Assembly: GCA_014871385.1 (NCBI GenBank)
Contig: CM026423.1
Coordinates: 14,924,467-14,988,466, forward strand
Reading direction: 5' to 3'
Length of the DNA stretch: 64,000 nt
Source of the DNA: Ceratodon purpureus
Lineage: Eukaryota; Streptophyta; Bryopsida; Pseudoditrichales; Ditrichaceae
Both the position numbers and the translations under genes were made by a program. The notes beneath the pieces were generated by a model. It did not search any database. It saw only the letters and a list, made by a program, of their open reading frames with translations, and had not been told where the DNA came from. Positions 34,220-46,950 of this stretch are shown here, in pieces. The first letter of the stretch is position 1; each line of letters starts with the position of its first letter.

Positions 34220-35422
34220 CACTACAAGAAAACCTGCCAGTGAATCAACTAAGGAACAAGAGAACTCTCTTGGAGGCAACAGCAGTGATTCGCTTTACTT
34301 GGTTCGGAGGGACGATCAACTGAACGGATTTCAGGTTTTCGTGATCAAGAGAACTGTGTTGGCTCGCGTGCTGAAGTGTGGTACCAAAGTCGACGTGGCT
34401 GGCTTCGAGAACGGGCCGGGCGCGGGTGGAACTGCGGGGTTTGTGAGTGACTCTTTTCGCATGTATGGCTGCGTGGATATGGGCGGTGTGACACAGTGTG
34501 AACCCGGCATTTCGAAGGAGGGGGTTTAGGGGATAGGGTTGGGGGAGTTGGTTTGACGTGCTCGACGTCGACCTCGGCGTCCCAGGAGCGAGTTTCGGCA
34601 GCTGCATGGCTGCTTGTGGGGAAATTGGGGTGCAGAGGTGCACTTCGCATGGGGTGAGCGTGAATGCGGTGGGTTCTGTGAGAGGAGTTAGGGCAGCTGC
34701 GAATGCGTCTTCTGAGTTTCAGAGCACCTTCACTGCGAAGGAACTGGAGCGCGTCGCTGCAAAAGAAGCGCTTCTACTTGCGGTCAGTTTGTGAAGACAC
34801 TCTTGCGTCCTCTCTGTCTAGGAACTAGTTTTTAGTCACAGCAGGAACGGCACTTGGGCATTAGCAAGCGTCCTTCTTTTTAAGGGATTGTTCTGGAGGG
34901 AAACGGAAGAATCAATCGATCCTCACTTCCCACGCAGGTCATTAGTTAGCTGTAGATTAGAACTGGGACATTGTGTCTCGAAATGAGGGAACAAGTCTTG
35001 TGTAGTTTAATGTCGGTTTGCATTCTCCCTGGCAGACGTCAAAGCTTCCACACCTGCGTCCGCAATCTGTATACACCAAACCCTAACCTCACTTAGACAA
35101 GCATTTCGAAATGCATTTCCAATTTGTAAACACCAAACCCTAACCTCACCTACACAAGCATTTCGAAATGGATACCAATCCAAAGGAGCCCCGTGCCAGG
35201 ATGCAGACGCCACGTCGATGGTCCACGTCGGACACCCACCTGTCACCCACGTCCGCACGGGGCTCCAACCTGGCCCCCTCCACTGGCACGTCCCCGCAGT
35301 CCGCAAATTGAACCAACTAAACTCTCTTCCTGATGTCCGAAACAAGTCGTCCGAGACGACAGCTTCTACCAACAGATTTCTCTCCCCCCTAAGTTGATTC
35401 ACTGGCACGTTTTCTTGTAGTG
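34220..35422. mobile_element. Non-autonomous CACTA (En/Spm-type) element
   Basis: It starts CACTACAAGAAAAC and ends with the complement (GTTTTCTTGTAGTG). The inverted repeats extend about 33 bp with one or two mismatches. It is flanked by a 3-bp target duplication ATT (34217-34219 and 35423-35425). The terminal CACTACAAGAAAA is the canonical plant CACTA end. At 1,203 bp it encodes no transposase. An internal duplicated segment (CATTTCGAAATG with AAACCCTAACCTCAC, about 35085-35168) forms subterminal repeats. The GC-rich interior may be captured host DNA. Confidence 0.95.
34558..34794 (+). other. Possible captured host-gene fragment inside the CACTA element
   Basis: The frame ends VRAAANASSEFQ, STFTAKELERVAAKEALLLA, then GTCAGT, which looks like an exon with a splice donor. 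The Ala/Val/Ser-rich start followed by a helical charged stretch resembles a plastid-targeted protein N-terminus. The parent gene is not identified. Confidence 0.35.
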
Positions 35423-37854
35423 ATTGGACAAAAAGCCCCCCTATTTTGTGTCGTATTTTTCCCTACTGAAATTTACTCACCTCCCCTAACTTACCTATCA
35501 TGGGGCATTTGATTGCAAATAATTCAAAATTTGCAAAAAACAATATTATATGCAAAAAAATAAAAAATTCTTGTGATTTTACAAGAGTAAATCCACCGTG
35601 CGGGGTCCTCTTTGTGAGATGGATTTAGCGTCATGCATCCTGAATGAACACTAGAATTTGCCTCGTTAGATATTATTCTAATTTTTCACTGCTTTGTAAG
35701 TAAAATGAGTTAAATACCTTTTATCACTTAGAGTACATTAAAAAATACTTTGAATAGTTACATGAAAATTCAATATTATATATTGAACAAAGAAAATAAA
35801 CCACTTCAAAAGCACACTAAGAGACCAAAAAAAAAAGTTAGTTAAACCGGTATTGGTAAATCAAGATGTTTTTGAAAAGGTTAATTTTCTATGTCTAATG
35901 TTTAAATTTGATTTTTCTTATATCTATTTGGCCAATGCGCTTTTCTATAATAAAAATTTGAATTTCTAATCACAGGGCAGTGGAAGAATTGAGTTAAAAT
36001 TGGTAGGGCAAATTTTGAAGAATATTGAGGATGACCTTAACTATAAAGTGTAATGGATGCACTGATGCACTCTTCAAAAAGCTATTATTGGTTGCTGATC
36101 CAAGGTAGGAGGAGGCTTTGTATTCATTTGATAAAATCATTTATTAGATGATTGCAATTTTAAAGAAGCTAAACACTTTAACTATTTTTTTAATTTTAAA
36201 AAAACAAATCAATAGAACTAAAATCTAATTTGAACACTTAGTCCTTTCGGGGTTAAAACTTTGTAACTCAAAAAGCAAGACAATCTTATAGGACAAAGCC
36301 TCTTATAGCATAGCCCAAGGGAGATGCTCCTTGTAGGTATTGTCCAACTTCATGAAGCTTAATGTATAGTGTCATTATTTATATGAGGCATGTATGAATT
36401 GTATAGGTTTTCTAAAAAATACGATGTCTCAATTATGGAAAAAATTGATATGACATTTTACTATATAATTAAACATGAGCTCAAATTTTACAAAAAAGTC
36501 ATTGAATTCTAAACCCAAAAATGTTCCAAGCATACAAAACTTTCTTTCTAAGAGATCAATGTTTTTGCGAAATTACAAATATACAATTCTTAATCAATTT
36601 TAAAAGAAATTTTCAATTTTTATTGTCAACTTCATAAAAAATATTGGTTAAAATAGCAGATTGTCTAATTATATGGGTTGAATCTATACATCACATTCTT
36701 AAAGAGTGATGTTGGTTTGATTTGTACAAGGATTTGTAGAATCTATTTTGGATTTTGAGTTTTTTCACTTTGCGAGACATAAGCAAATTGTAGCAAGTGA
36801 AGTTGAGTTTCTAACCCTAAATCAAGCTGTGATTTTTAAATTTTTTTAATGCAAATCTCAAGTGTAATAAAAAAAAAAACTCAAGTTAAGGCAATTATTG
36901 CAAAAGTTTGGAAATCCCTTATATTAATGGAATGGAATTTGGATTAATGTGATACAATTATTGTCAAATATTTGGATAAAAGCTACATGCAACTAAATAG
37001 CAATGGATGAAAGCAAGTAGAAATGTAATGAAATTTATAAAAATTAAACGAAGGTAGCTCAAAGTGAATGAAATTTGTATGAAAATCACACCATAAAATA
37101 TTTGAGATAGTATAAAAATAGAATGAGCGAGAGTGATTACATGGATTGTACAATTCTACCTAAATTGTCATATTTCTATATCCTGCAGCATCTACAATGC
37201 ATTCTCATAAAACAATCCATGTATCAATTAATAGAAGGGCATTCCACAAGGCGTGCATAGTGACGAGATTTTTCGAGAAAAGATTGACCCATTGCAAAGT
37301 GGTCACTCCAAACTTCAAGTGAACTTTTCAACATTATAAAAAGAAGAAAAGAAAAATATTTTACCTTAAAAGGAGGCTTTCCATGGAAACAAAAAAGGCC
37401 AATTTTATTAGCATCCATACTAATGCTTGAAAAGGTATCATGACAATAATGACTATTCCTCTCGCTATTCCTATAACAAGCCAACTTGCAAGCCCTTCAT
37501 ATTTTGCAAATTTGATTAATATGAGCAAGATGATGACGTCATGACGGGCCTGGGAATAACATGAGAGCTATGTTAATTGCATTGGAGAGTGTTTTTGGTG
37601 TTGCCTCTTTAGGATGTTGAAATTGTCTTGGAAGGTGATTGCATTGTTGATGCTCTTACAATTTTGTCAAATTCTAAGATCAGTGTGAGAGCTCCAATGC
37701 AACAGAATTACATTATTTTAACATATAAGATTTTATATGTTAAAAACATGTACATTCATAGTTTATCATATAAATGTTAAATAGATGTGAATAATCAACT
37801 TAACACGGACTTGAGGTGCAAAAAATACATCCATGGCTGAACCTCCTATTAAAA

Positions 37855-38305
37855 TGCTTCTCAGTCACTCCAAACTTCTTGGATTGATATGAAATTTTAG
37901 CCATACAAATTAGACCGGTATGCACAACTCTTACAACAAAAATTATTGGAAACAGACAGTGTATGAAGAAGATATAAGCCTCCGAAGTTCACTATAATCC
38001 AAAAATCTTTAGATTTTGAACTTTGAATTGCTCCCAAAAATTCAAAACAACTTGGATTGACATGATACTTTTACCTCAATAACTAGAATTCAACGGTAAC
38101 ACAAACCTCCAAAGTTGCAGCCATCAAATGCAGTTTGGTGAACTCAAATTGAACTTGTGAACTTTGATTGGCCAAAACATCTGTACATCTTGGATTGACC
38201 TGAAAAATTTACCACAAAAACTAGAAGAAAGAGCGCAAATTTTCCAACAAGTTTAATTGAATTCGGACATCGGATGCAAAAGTTACAGCACTTTGAATTG
38301 AGATT
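37855..38305. repeat. Right arm of a large inverted repeat
   Basis: It is the reverse-complement counterpart of 29690-30180. Confidence 0.8.
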
Positions 38306-39331
38306 TTAGATTGTGAGGGCGCTTTTAGTCCCCTAGGGCATTTAGAAATTAACCCTAGAAGGACGCAGGGGGCCTCTAGAAATCATCATTTTTGAAACTG
38401 TTGGAACAATTGGTATTAAAAAATTCAAAAGAACTCATTTGAAGTCAAAGGACTATAGAAGATCTCCCCTTTCCACACAAAATTCCAAGGATGAATAGTT
38501 GCACTTCTGTCCCACATGGAAATGTACTCTATCATCCATTGGACACTAAATGTCCGTGGCGTCCTTCCTGGGTTAAAGGATGTTCTAAAATGGCATACGG
38601 AAGCAAATTTCAACGTATTTTGAGGGAAATTATGTTCAACCGCTATTTAGTAACCCTAGATCAAGTCTCTTTGAAGTTGGATTTTTACATGATGACCACT
38701 TGCAAGTTTGCTTCACCATTTTGAAATCAATAGTGATTTTGAGGTAAAAAAGGTGTGGCAAGAAATTTATGACTGCAAATGGATTCTAGATGTTCTACAT
38801 ACAAAGAGTATACTGGATCACATTGGAGAAGAAGGAAAAGAGAACTTCCAATCGATTTCTCCCAAGATTCTCTACACCCTAGCCTTAATTCCAGTTTAAT
38901 TAACACAACATTTTTAACCTTCACTGGGAGGGCCCTTTTGTTGCCTCAAAATATGGACCCCCAGCAACCAATCATGGCATCCCCACTCTGACAACCCAGA
39001 CACTCAAGACTAGACCAACCAATGAAATTTTCAGTATTATGCCTCCACTGGTTAATAATGTTATGCACCACGTGAACACTCAAGGGTGAACTAAAGTGCA
39101 ATGGTTAACTGGCTACTCCCTGGTGGGACGAGTCAGCGGGGACCCTTGCAAGTAGTATGTTTTCTAAATTCTTGACACACATTTTTTTCTATAATGCCTT
39201 CATTCCTTGCGCGGGTTTCAGTAATGACACTTTGTAAATAATTCTTATTTGAAAATCTACATGTCTTTGCTCTAATCTGATTAATTGTTTTCACTTGTAG
39301 ATTCCAGGAGTTTTCTTTTCCACACACCACC

Positions 39332-39832
39332 ATGGTGCTCACGCAGGCTCAGTGACGGAAACTTTCTGAGGTTGGAGTTTCTCTAGACTTGGACCTTCTT
39401 GCTGGAGTTGCAACAAAGAACACTCCCCCAAAGACTCCTTCATCTACACCAGAGAAGGAAGTACCTGCCTCAGAGGTGGCTCCAATCCCTCAGCCTTTCG
39501 GCTATCTTCGTGATGCAGGAGTAGACCTTGGAGGCTGTGACGATGTTCTCATCATCGAAGTGGTTGAAGTGGGGAACACCAACTATTATGTTGAAGTTCC
39601 CCACTCAGACCATGGAAACGTAAAGCCGAAGGATCCCTGGGGTTGGATGTCCATGGCATCCCGGGTGATGACTACTCTCCAGGTGATGACTACGACTCCG
39701 ATGGTTTGGATGAGTTTTTTGGCGGCCAGATCGACTACACGAACTACCCTCCTCCATTATCGGCCCACACCCCCTCAGCATACGATGAAGCCTCCTCAAT
39801 TGATGAAGGAGCCTCGGACTCCACCAACGGTT
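39332..39832 (+). pseudogene. Acidic protein remnant next to an isolated element end
   Basis: From ATG at 39332 the frame reads MVLTQAQ, a stop, then continues open (LDLLAGVATKN, TPEKEVPASEVAP, VIIEVVEVGN-like). Near 39640 the coding signal moves to another frame (DVHGIPGDDYSPGDDYDSDG, LDEFFGGQIDY) and ends at a stop at 39832. The C-terminus is rich in Asp, Tyr and Ser. A polypyrimidine tract and AG just upstream (about 39300) suggest an exon start. No family is recognised. It probably belonged to the element whose right end is at 40396. Confidence 0.4.
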
Positions 39833-40342
39833 AGGGTGATAGTGAGGATATTCCTATTTACATAAGAGATAGTGATACCTTTGATAGAGGGGGTTTTCAT
39901 ATGCATTGAGATCATTTCTAGGCCTGTATTTCAGATTTCGTGTGTTCTTTAGATTTTTTACTTAGATATACCCTGATATCGTAGCGCATACTATATGAGC
40001 ATGTATGTTGGACTGCATTTTATATAGTATTAATCTTAGACCGTATCTATATATGGATAGAGTAGATGGTCATTTATTCACATCATCTATTGTGACCCAT
40101 TTTTGTAAATTAGTGGTGTAATTAAATTTAGTAGCCGTTGCTACAATTTTTTGAATTTGGATTTGTTTTTTCTTTGAATTTAGTTACATTTTGTTTGAGG
40201 TCTTTCTGTCAAAAGAATATTCCTAGAATCTTCATAGATTTTATCCTAAATATTCTCTCAAGATTCTCTAAAGATTCCACCGTAATACACACTGTATTAT
40301 TTTGCGAAGAAAAAAAAATCAAAAAAAAAATCAAAAAAAAAA

Positions 40343-40396
40343 TTCAGTGCTCTCTGCTCAGTGCTCCTGCTCGCTGCTCACAAGATAGCATTCCTG
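40343..40396. repeat. Isolated right terminal repeat of the large element family
   Basis: GTGCTCTCTGCTC ... GCTCGCTGCTCACAAGATAGC is nearly the same as the right end of element A. Its last bases, CAAGATAGCATTCCTG, are the exact complement of the left end of element C. A related CCACCGTAAT version of the subterminal motif lies near 40280. No matching left end was found, so this is a truncated or very diverged copy. Confidence 0.8.
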
Positions 40397-40665
40397 GCTC
40401 GTCATTGTGAGTCGCAGTGGCTGCTCATTTTAAATGTCAGTGGATCCTCATTGTGAATAGCAGTGGCCGGCTCTTCATTTTGAGTGACAGTGGCTCCTGG
40501 CTCTTTATTTTGAGTGACAGTGGCTCCTCATTGTAATTGGCAGTGGCTTCTCATTATGAATGTCGGTGGCTCTTTATTGTAAGTGCTACTAGCTCCTCAA
40601 TTTGAATGCCAGTAACTTCTCATTGTTAGTGTCAATGGCTTTGCATTGACCAACGAGTAGTTGAA
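40397..40665. repeat. Degenerate minisatellite of about 24 bp
   Basis: About eleven imperfect copies of a unit like GCTCCTCATTGTGAATGGCAGTG follow directly after the isolated element end. Several copies carry extra CCGGCTCTT or CTGGCTCTT inserts. Confidence 0.8.
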
Positions 40666-42631
40666 CACTATAATCCTCTTTGTCGTCAGCTGGCAGCAGT
40701 TCTCATGAGCACGTTGTCATTTATTAAAACCGTAGTTTTTGGACTTTTAAAAATTCACCAAAAATTCAATACAACTCCAAAAATTTAAAACTTTTTTTTA
40801 TTCACATTCATTGTATTTACCTAACCTTTGTGTACAGTGTATTTACATCACACCTCCTACATCATTTAACCAGCAAAAAGGGCTCCAATTTTGTGGAAAC
40901 CTTATGTGGAAACCCACCATACCAATGTTCATTGAGGGGTGGGGAAAGAGAAAAGGTCAGGTCAGACCAGCATCAGTCCAGAGGTTGGATTGCCAACCTC
41001 ACAATTCTGTCCCCTCCAAAGCCATAATTCCATATCATTGCTCAGTGATCACTGACCATCAGCAAACTCCAGACTACAAATCTACAACAGCACCATGAAC
41101 AAAGAAGAAGCTTAGAACTAACTTATAGAACAGCCACTTCTGACAAAGCAGCGCAATCAGTCCCTCCGCAGTCCAAAGTACTCCAGTCACCACTTGCATT
41201 GATCATGTGCTTCAAAGCACTCATAAACCCCCAGACGTTGATCTGCCACTCCCATAATACAACATCTCTCATCCTGCAGGCTCATCTGCCCAAACAATAT
41301 TCATTTCTGTGTCATCTGATTCTTATTGCAGGTCCAGAACAACGTACTTATGTAATAACTTATGTGCCACTTGATACTAAGTTAGTACTGAATGAAAAAA
41401 ATCTCATCTTGCAGCACCTGCAGGTGTTGTCCAACCGACCATGATCACCAAAACTGTTGGTTTAAGATGGAAGCTCACTCAATTTAACTTAGTCCATGAA
41501 GAGAGTAATAAGCTTATGGAGAGATGGAGTCTTGCTTCACTGAAGAGTGTTGGAGCTCATCACATGGTGGTGTCAGCTTTTGGAGCTAGCCTTAGTGATC
41601 TGCAGCCATGTGTGATGTCGTGAGAGGGGGAGCTAGATGGGAAGGTAGCCTCGCAGGTGGTATGATAATTTCTGCTGCAAGGTGATGGTTTTGGTTGCTG
41701 TGGATGGATCAAGAGTTGAGTTTGAGAGTGAGTGACGATGGGGTGATTGGTGTGGGTTGGTGGTGCGTCTGCGTTGTTATAATCCATGCTGTAGGTTGTG
41801 TTCTTCGTTGAAGTGGGCAGGGGAGGCTGCGGTATGTATGATTGATTGAACGAGTGGGACATGGCGCTTGTCTCGTGAGGGCTATGTTTTCAGCCGGTGT
41901 GTGCAATCTTTTTGTCGGTGCAGTTGTTGCTGGGAGCTAGAGGAGGATCGTTTGGTGCTAGGAGATTTAGGTTGGAAGCTGTTGGCTCTGGTTCGGATTC
42001 TGGGTTCATGGGCAGTAGTAGTGCTTTGGTTGAATTGGCTGTGTGTTTTGGGAAGTGGGTCTCCTGTTAGTGATGGAGAAAGCTCGGTGTGCTGAAGGGA
42101 CTACTGTGCTAATGTGAGGCTAACCTTTGCACCTTGCCTTAAGCGCTCACTCGATCTTCGCTAGATCTTCACTACAATGCTAGTTGATGAGGGCTATTTC
42201 CGACCAAGAATCTATTTCCCGAGAATGCACATGATCTTCACTGAACGATATTGCTTGGTTTTTGATCTAGCTTAGATATTCTAGTATGTTATCATCAGAT
42301 CCCTGTTACCTGATGATGTTTTTGTAGTGTTTTTGTAGCGTTTCCTAGGACGTAGCTCACAAGGGCTGCAATGTTGCAGAAAAGTGCAGCCACAAGTTAT
42401 TTCTGGCAATCTTCGACGAATTTTAGCAGCTCTTTATCTGGATTAAAGTGGAGCACATAGGAGAGAGCACATATGGTGGTGGGAGGTTTCAGAGGAATCT
42501 GGAGTGGTGGCCATGGCTACAAGAACTGGCTGCAGAATCAAACATGAGAACGAACTTGTTTGAAGATATGCTAATTAAATTTGCACGGTTGGAGGACCAG
42601 GGAAGATGAGAATTCACTCAGAAGTTCAGCG
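40666..42631. other. Intergenic DNA upstream of the DUF266 gene
   Basis: No gene is supported. GC content rises after 41600. The last several hundred bases probably include the promoter and 5' untranslated region of the gene starting at 42632. Confidence 0.4.
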
Positions 42632-45226
42632 ATGAAGAGTAGATCACATGGGTCCACGCATTCGCGTGGGCATTCCCGTTACAAATGGATACTTATCACT
42701 TTTCTAATTGTGGTCCTTGTTTTGGGGATTCTCTTCATACTGCAATCTCTTGTACCGGAGCTGGAGCCTCCAATCAGCTCTACTCCCTTCCCTACAGTTA
42801 GTAGACCCAAAGAACCTGCATCTAAGATTGCGTTTTTGTTCCTCGTGCGCCATCAAATGCCCCTGGACTTTGTATGGGAGCATTTTTTCCAGGTACACCT
42901 GTGGCTAATCTTACCGTGTCTACTGGTGTTGGTTAAGCAGTTAGTTTGATATTTTGATGCAAATGTCTTGTGTTGTGGCTGATAGTTATGTTGGGGATCA
43001 ATCAGGGGGCAGGAGAAGATGAGTACACTGTCTACATTCACGCAAGGCCTAAATTTTTGTACACCGAGAACACCACCAAGTGCTCCGCCTTTATTGACAG
43101 GCAGTTGAAGGAACCCGTTCTGGTACAAATTCCTGTGTTCTATTTTGTGTAATTCTAGTTTTGTACTTGAAAATATGCATGTGAATTGATGTACTAGGGG
43201 AATTATTTTGACGAAACTTTCAGCAGAATTAATACATAATAAATATGGTTGGAGAAAGAAATTAGATGAGGCTGAACAGGGTTAACTGGCAGGTCGAATG
43301 GGGAGAGGCTAGCATGTTGCAAGCCGAGAGGCTGCTACTGAAGGAGGCTTTGCAGGATCCACTTAATCAGCGCTTCATTCTACTATCTGACAGGTTCACA
43401 TTTTTCAATCAGAAGCTATAATGTGTTACTAGAATGACATCATTGCTTCAACATTTATATCACTCTAATGTCGGCTTGATAACTGAATATGGACTTGGGT
43501 TTGCCATTTCAGCTGTGTACCCATATATAATTTTCGCTTCATCTACGACTATGTCATGTTCAGCCAGAAGAGCTTCGTTGACAGGTACCCAGTTCACCTC
43601 AATCGCCAGGACCATGCTATTCATTTGCTGCTGATTGGCATGAGATTGTTCTGAATAATGGAAGCTCGATAGTCTTTGGCTCTTCCCTGCATACCTTGAT
43701 TAAGCTTAGAATTATTAATCGACTTCAATCAACAGTTTCACCGACCCTCGTGATGTTCGATACAACCACAAAATGGCGCCAGCCATTTGGAAGGACAAGT
43801 GGCGGAAAGGCTCTCAGGTGAACATTGTTTGTGCCCTTTAAAGAGTTCATTTGAGATATAAACCACTTTTAATTTAGAGGAGGGTCGATGCTAATCGTGC
43901 TCGAAGTGGATTCTTAAACCATTTGGGATAAGGTAAGGCAATGACAAGATGGTGGGCTGGCAGTGGTTTGTATTGATCCGGAAGCATGCTGTTGAAGTTG
44001 TTAAAGATTCTACCGTATTTCCAGTATTTCAACGTTACTGCAAGGTACGACTTGAATTCCTTCTAACAGCACCGGCGTGTTTGCTTTCATAGCTGTGGTC
44101 CTTAGAATTGCTATTATGTATGCTTAAGTATCACGTACAGTACTGATTAGAAGATTCTGATTGTTGATGTAGAAAATGGCGTTGCCAGAGTTTACCGAAT
44201 CCTCCACAGTAAGTAAAATTCAATCCAATTTTCATTGAAAAGCGTAACCTATGTTTCCTGTAAAATCTGTGCTGCTAAGTTGGGGCATTGTGAGATTCAT
44301 TTGGTGACTTTTGTCTCAGTTGTTTCATCCCATTTATGCAGACTAGTTGGAATCACAACTGTATCCCGGATGAGCATTACTTACCAACGCTTTTGGCTGT
44401 AAGTGTTTGGCATTCCCTTGCCTTCCATTTCATGGTGCTGTTGAGGTTGGTCTGCGTTGATTTGTTGACTTTTGAATTATGTAGACAAAGCGTAATGAAC
44501 CAAACTTTAAATTTCAGTGACTAAGTTGAGATTCTGGTATAAATAATTTTCTCAGATGAGGAACATGGAGACAGAGATTGAGCGTCGATCAGTGACATAC
44601 AGTCAATGGAAAAGCGCTCTCCAGCACACTATGGACCGACGAGGCTGGCACCCCATTACATTTGACGCATCTAAAACCACCCTCAAAGCCATTAAAGACA
44701 TCCAAGTATGTGCCTATCCTGAGTAATCGTCCTTGTTTGTCCCTTTAATATGTGTTCTATTTCTTGTTCTACCTCTAAAAGGAGATGAAAGTAGTTCATT
44801 GACTAATTTGGTGCTCCATGGAGTTAGCTGCTCAATCTTCCTTTCCCTTACGAATTAGTACGTGCTTAACAAATCAGTAATGTCTCAATATCAATCCAAA
44901 TTGAAGCCTGCACTTATCCTTAGCTTGGGGAATTGATTCTTTAATATACAAACAATTTATCTTCATGAGATCAAATTTGCAAATGAGTTAATTCAGACAC
45001 TTTTCAGTAGTCCGAAGTCTGGGACTTGATTGGCGTGAGTGGGTGGGTCTTGTGCGAGCAGGACATCAACGAGATTCATTTCGTGGCAGCGTCACGACGT
45101 GAACGTTGCGGCAGCGGTGGCAAAGCCCTCCCATGCTACTTATTCGCTAGAAAATTCACTCGTGGTGCTGGTGTCCGTCTTCTGGAGCTGGCACCTGACT
45201 ATGAACATCGAGATTTACCCTACTGA
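42632..45226 (+). CDS. DUF266 / core-2/I-branching-like glycosyltransferase (GT14-type), Golgi type II membrane protein
   Basis: Ten exons keep frame throughout: 42632-42892, 43006-43122, 43293-43393, 43513-43584, 43736-43817, 43964-44044, 44173-44208, 44342-44398, 44556-44705 and 45062-45226, giving 373 aa, the usual size for this family. A short basic cytoplasmic tail is followed by one hydrophobic segment (residues about 17-40, WILITFLIVVLVLGILFIL), typical of Golgi type II enzymes. Family landmarks in order are KIAFLFLVRHQMPLDFVWEHFF, YTVYIHARPKF, WGEASMLQAERLLL, FILLSDSCVPIYNF, NHKMAPAIWKDKWRKGSQW, HNCIPDEHYLPTLL, RRGWHPITFD and PCYLFARKFTRGAGVRLL. These are strong matches to the plant DUF266/Branch family, whose members are thought to modify cell-wall or arabinogalactan glycans. 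The substrate is unknown. It is an ordinary host gene and appears intact. The start is the first ATG before the membrane anchor. Confidence 0.93.
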
Positions 45227-46302
45227 TCAATCGCACGGCTTGTTACCTTGGGTGGACATCACATGACTACCGGACAACTATTATGAGACAAGGTGGTACG
45301 TCACATGTTCAGTGAAATGACCGGATGTCTGATGATGAAAGTTGCAAGGAATAGCAATGAGAGCATATATCCTGGGGTTGCCTGATGTGTCCGCGTGTAA
45401 CAATTAGTTGGCGACATCATGTTGGAGAATAGTTCAGTAGTCCTGCTACTATACGTATGTGAAATCAGATTGGAGTCTTCTGAATTTTTTTTTATCTACA
45501 TGGCATAGAATCCAATAGCAAAATGCGAGGGATATCTCTGCCAATGCATGGATTATACCATCGTGTGGTTTTGTGAGACTTAGTTAAATGTAATCAATGA
45601 GTTTTTAAAATTAAGAGCTAGATCTTGGAGCATGTGTTTGAAACCATATCCACTTTGAAATAATATCCATTAGCAACCTGAGTGTTGTGAATGATTAAGA
45701 GATCGACGGCACATTTCGGAGAGTCTTGCAATAAGCGAAGTAGCATATTTATCACCAAATGTGGCTTGGAAATAGTAACCAAAATTTTCCAGCTTACAAG
45801 CAGTACTGAACCATCAAGCATTAAGATTTGAAAGTTCACTGTTGTATATTGACGGTCAAGCGGGAGATTCGGAAGGTCTCGAGGATTTAGAACGACGTCG
45901 TCGTGGATCATTACGAGAGCTGAAACGCTGATTACCACAATCTCATGACATGATACATCTTCGCTACTTCGTCCAGAGGGCGCGCTAGCTAGCTCCCCCA
46001 CCTTTGCCATGCCTCTAGTGACCCCCAGAAGCCTAACACTCAAGCAAACAATCAAAAGTACTCACCCAGAAAGTATTTTCAAGGACTTAAAAACGAACAT
46101 GCCTGTCCTAGTGTGCACAATCGATCCCAAATTCATGATTCCATGTCAAACATGGCAACCATTGAAGCACCGGCAGCTGGGTCCGATCTGAATGTGAGAG
46201 TGAAGTGTAAGCAACCCTAATTGGCAGAGAGAGAGAGAGATCAGCAGACTAAGATCAAAATCACGAGACAAAGTACCGGACAGTGAATCGCAAATCCCAG
46301 GC
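45227..46302. other. Intergenic DNA between the DUF266 and H15 genes
   Basis: A 145-codon open frame on the minus strand (45618-46055) has no recognisable domain and is not called. A GAGAGAGAGAGAGA run at about 46227-46242 lies just upstream of the next gene, probably in its 5' untranslated region. Confidence 0.45.
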
Positions 46303-46950
46303 ATGAAACGGAAAGCGCAACGACGATACCTGCCGCAACGTCCCCGACGCAGGCCCACGGCAACGAGGCCATCGAGAGCCACCATCCGAAAGAAACCCAC
46401 GAAGGGAAGGGCACACGGAGGTCCATCGTCTCGTCCTCCAGCAGCGCCGAAGCCGACGTACTTCTCGTTGCTGAAAGACGTGGAGAACTACCTCAAGGTG
46501 GACCACGTAGAGGGCGCGACCATGCAGAAGCTGAAGCGGGAGATGGAGAAGCGGTACGGGGGGGCGGCCTTCGACGACGCCAGCTGCAAGATGCTTAAGT
46601 CCGCCGTGAAGCGGTTGCAGAACAAGGGGCGCATCAAGAAGAACCCGAACTCGACTCTGTTGAAGTACAAGCCTCCCGTTGTGCCGGCCTACAATGTCTT
46701 CGGCGCCGGCCGGTCGAAGGGGGTGAGAGTTGTGCCGCTGAAGCCTCCGGTGTTAAGGAGGCCGGCAACGCGAGCGCCACCCCATCGGAAACATCATGTG
46801 ATGATTCGGAAGCCGATGGCGAAGGCGCCGCCGATGAGGAAGCACTTGATGACCAGAGCTCCGTCGATCCGGAAGCATGCGTCGGCGAGTGCCAAGCGAT
46901 CGACGAGGTCGCTGCCGAGCTACAGGCCCCCCATTCGGAAAAGACGGTAA
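46303..46950 (+). CDS. H15-domain linker histone H1-like / protamine-like protein
   Basis: Single-exon, 215 aa. The N-terminus is very arginine-rich (RRYLPQRPRRRPTATRP). Residues about 49-120 form an H15 winged-helix globular domain (FSLLKDVENYLKVDHVEGAT, then LKREMEKRYGG, MLKSAVKRLQNKGRI). The C-terminal tail is Arg/His/Pro/Met-rich with repeated RKH units (APPMRKHLMTRAPSIRKH) and ends PPIRKRR. Somatic plant H1 has a lysine/alanine-rich tail; the Arg-rich composition here is closer to sperm H1 or protamine-like proteins, which in liverworts arise by cleavage of germline H1 precursors. The male-germline role is inferred. A related gene lies at 61898 beyond element C. Confidence 0.8.
   Translation: MKRKAQRRYLPQRPRRRPTATRPSRATIRKKPTKGRAHGGPSSRPPAAPKPTYFSLLKDVENYLKVDHVEGATMQKLKREMEKRYGGAAFDDASCKMLKSAVKRLQNKGRIKKNPNSTLLKYKPPVVPAYNVFGAGRSKGVRVVPLKPPVLRRPATRAPPHRKHHVMIRKPMAKAPPMRKHLMTRAPSIRKHASASAKRSTRSLPSYRPPIRKRR

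Larger units (their letters stand above)
29690..38305. mobile_element. Possible 8.6-kb element bounded by diverged inverted repeats
   Basis: The two arms (29690-30180 and 37855-38305) are inverted relative to each other, enclosing AT-rich DNA with no recognisable long gene. A CACTA element is inserted inside it. No target duplication could be identified, so this could be a degraded element, a palindromic satellite, or two independent copies of a dispersed repeat in opposite orientation. Confidence 0.4.

Noticed and set aside
45618..46055. 145-codon minus-strand frame between the DUF266 and H15 genes
   Set aside because: No recognisable domain or composition typical of a conserved protein, and no counterpart elsewhere; probably chance.
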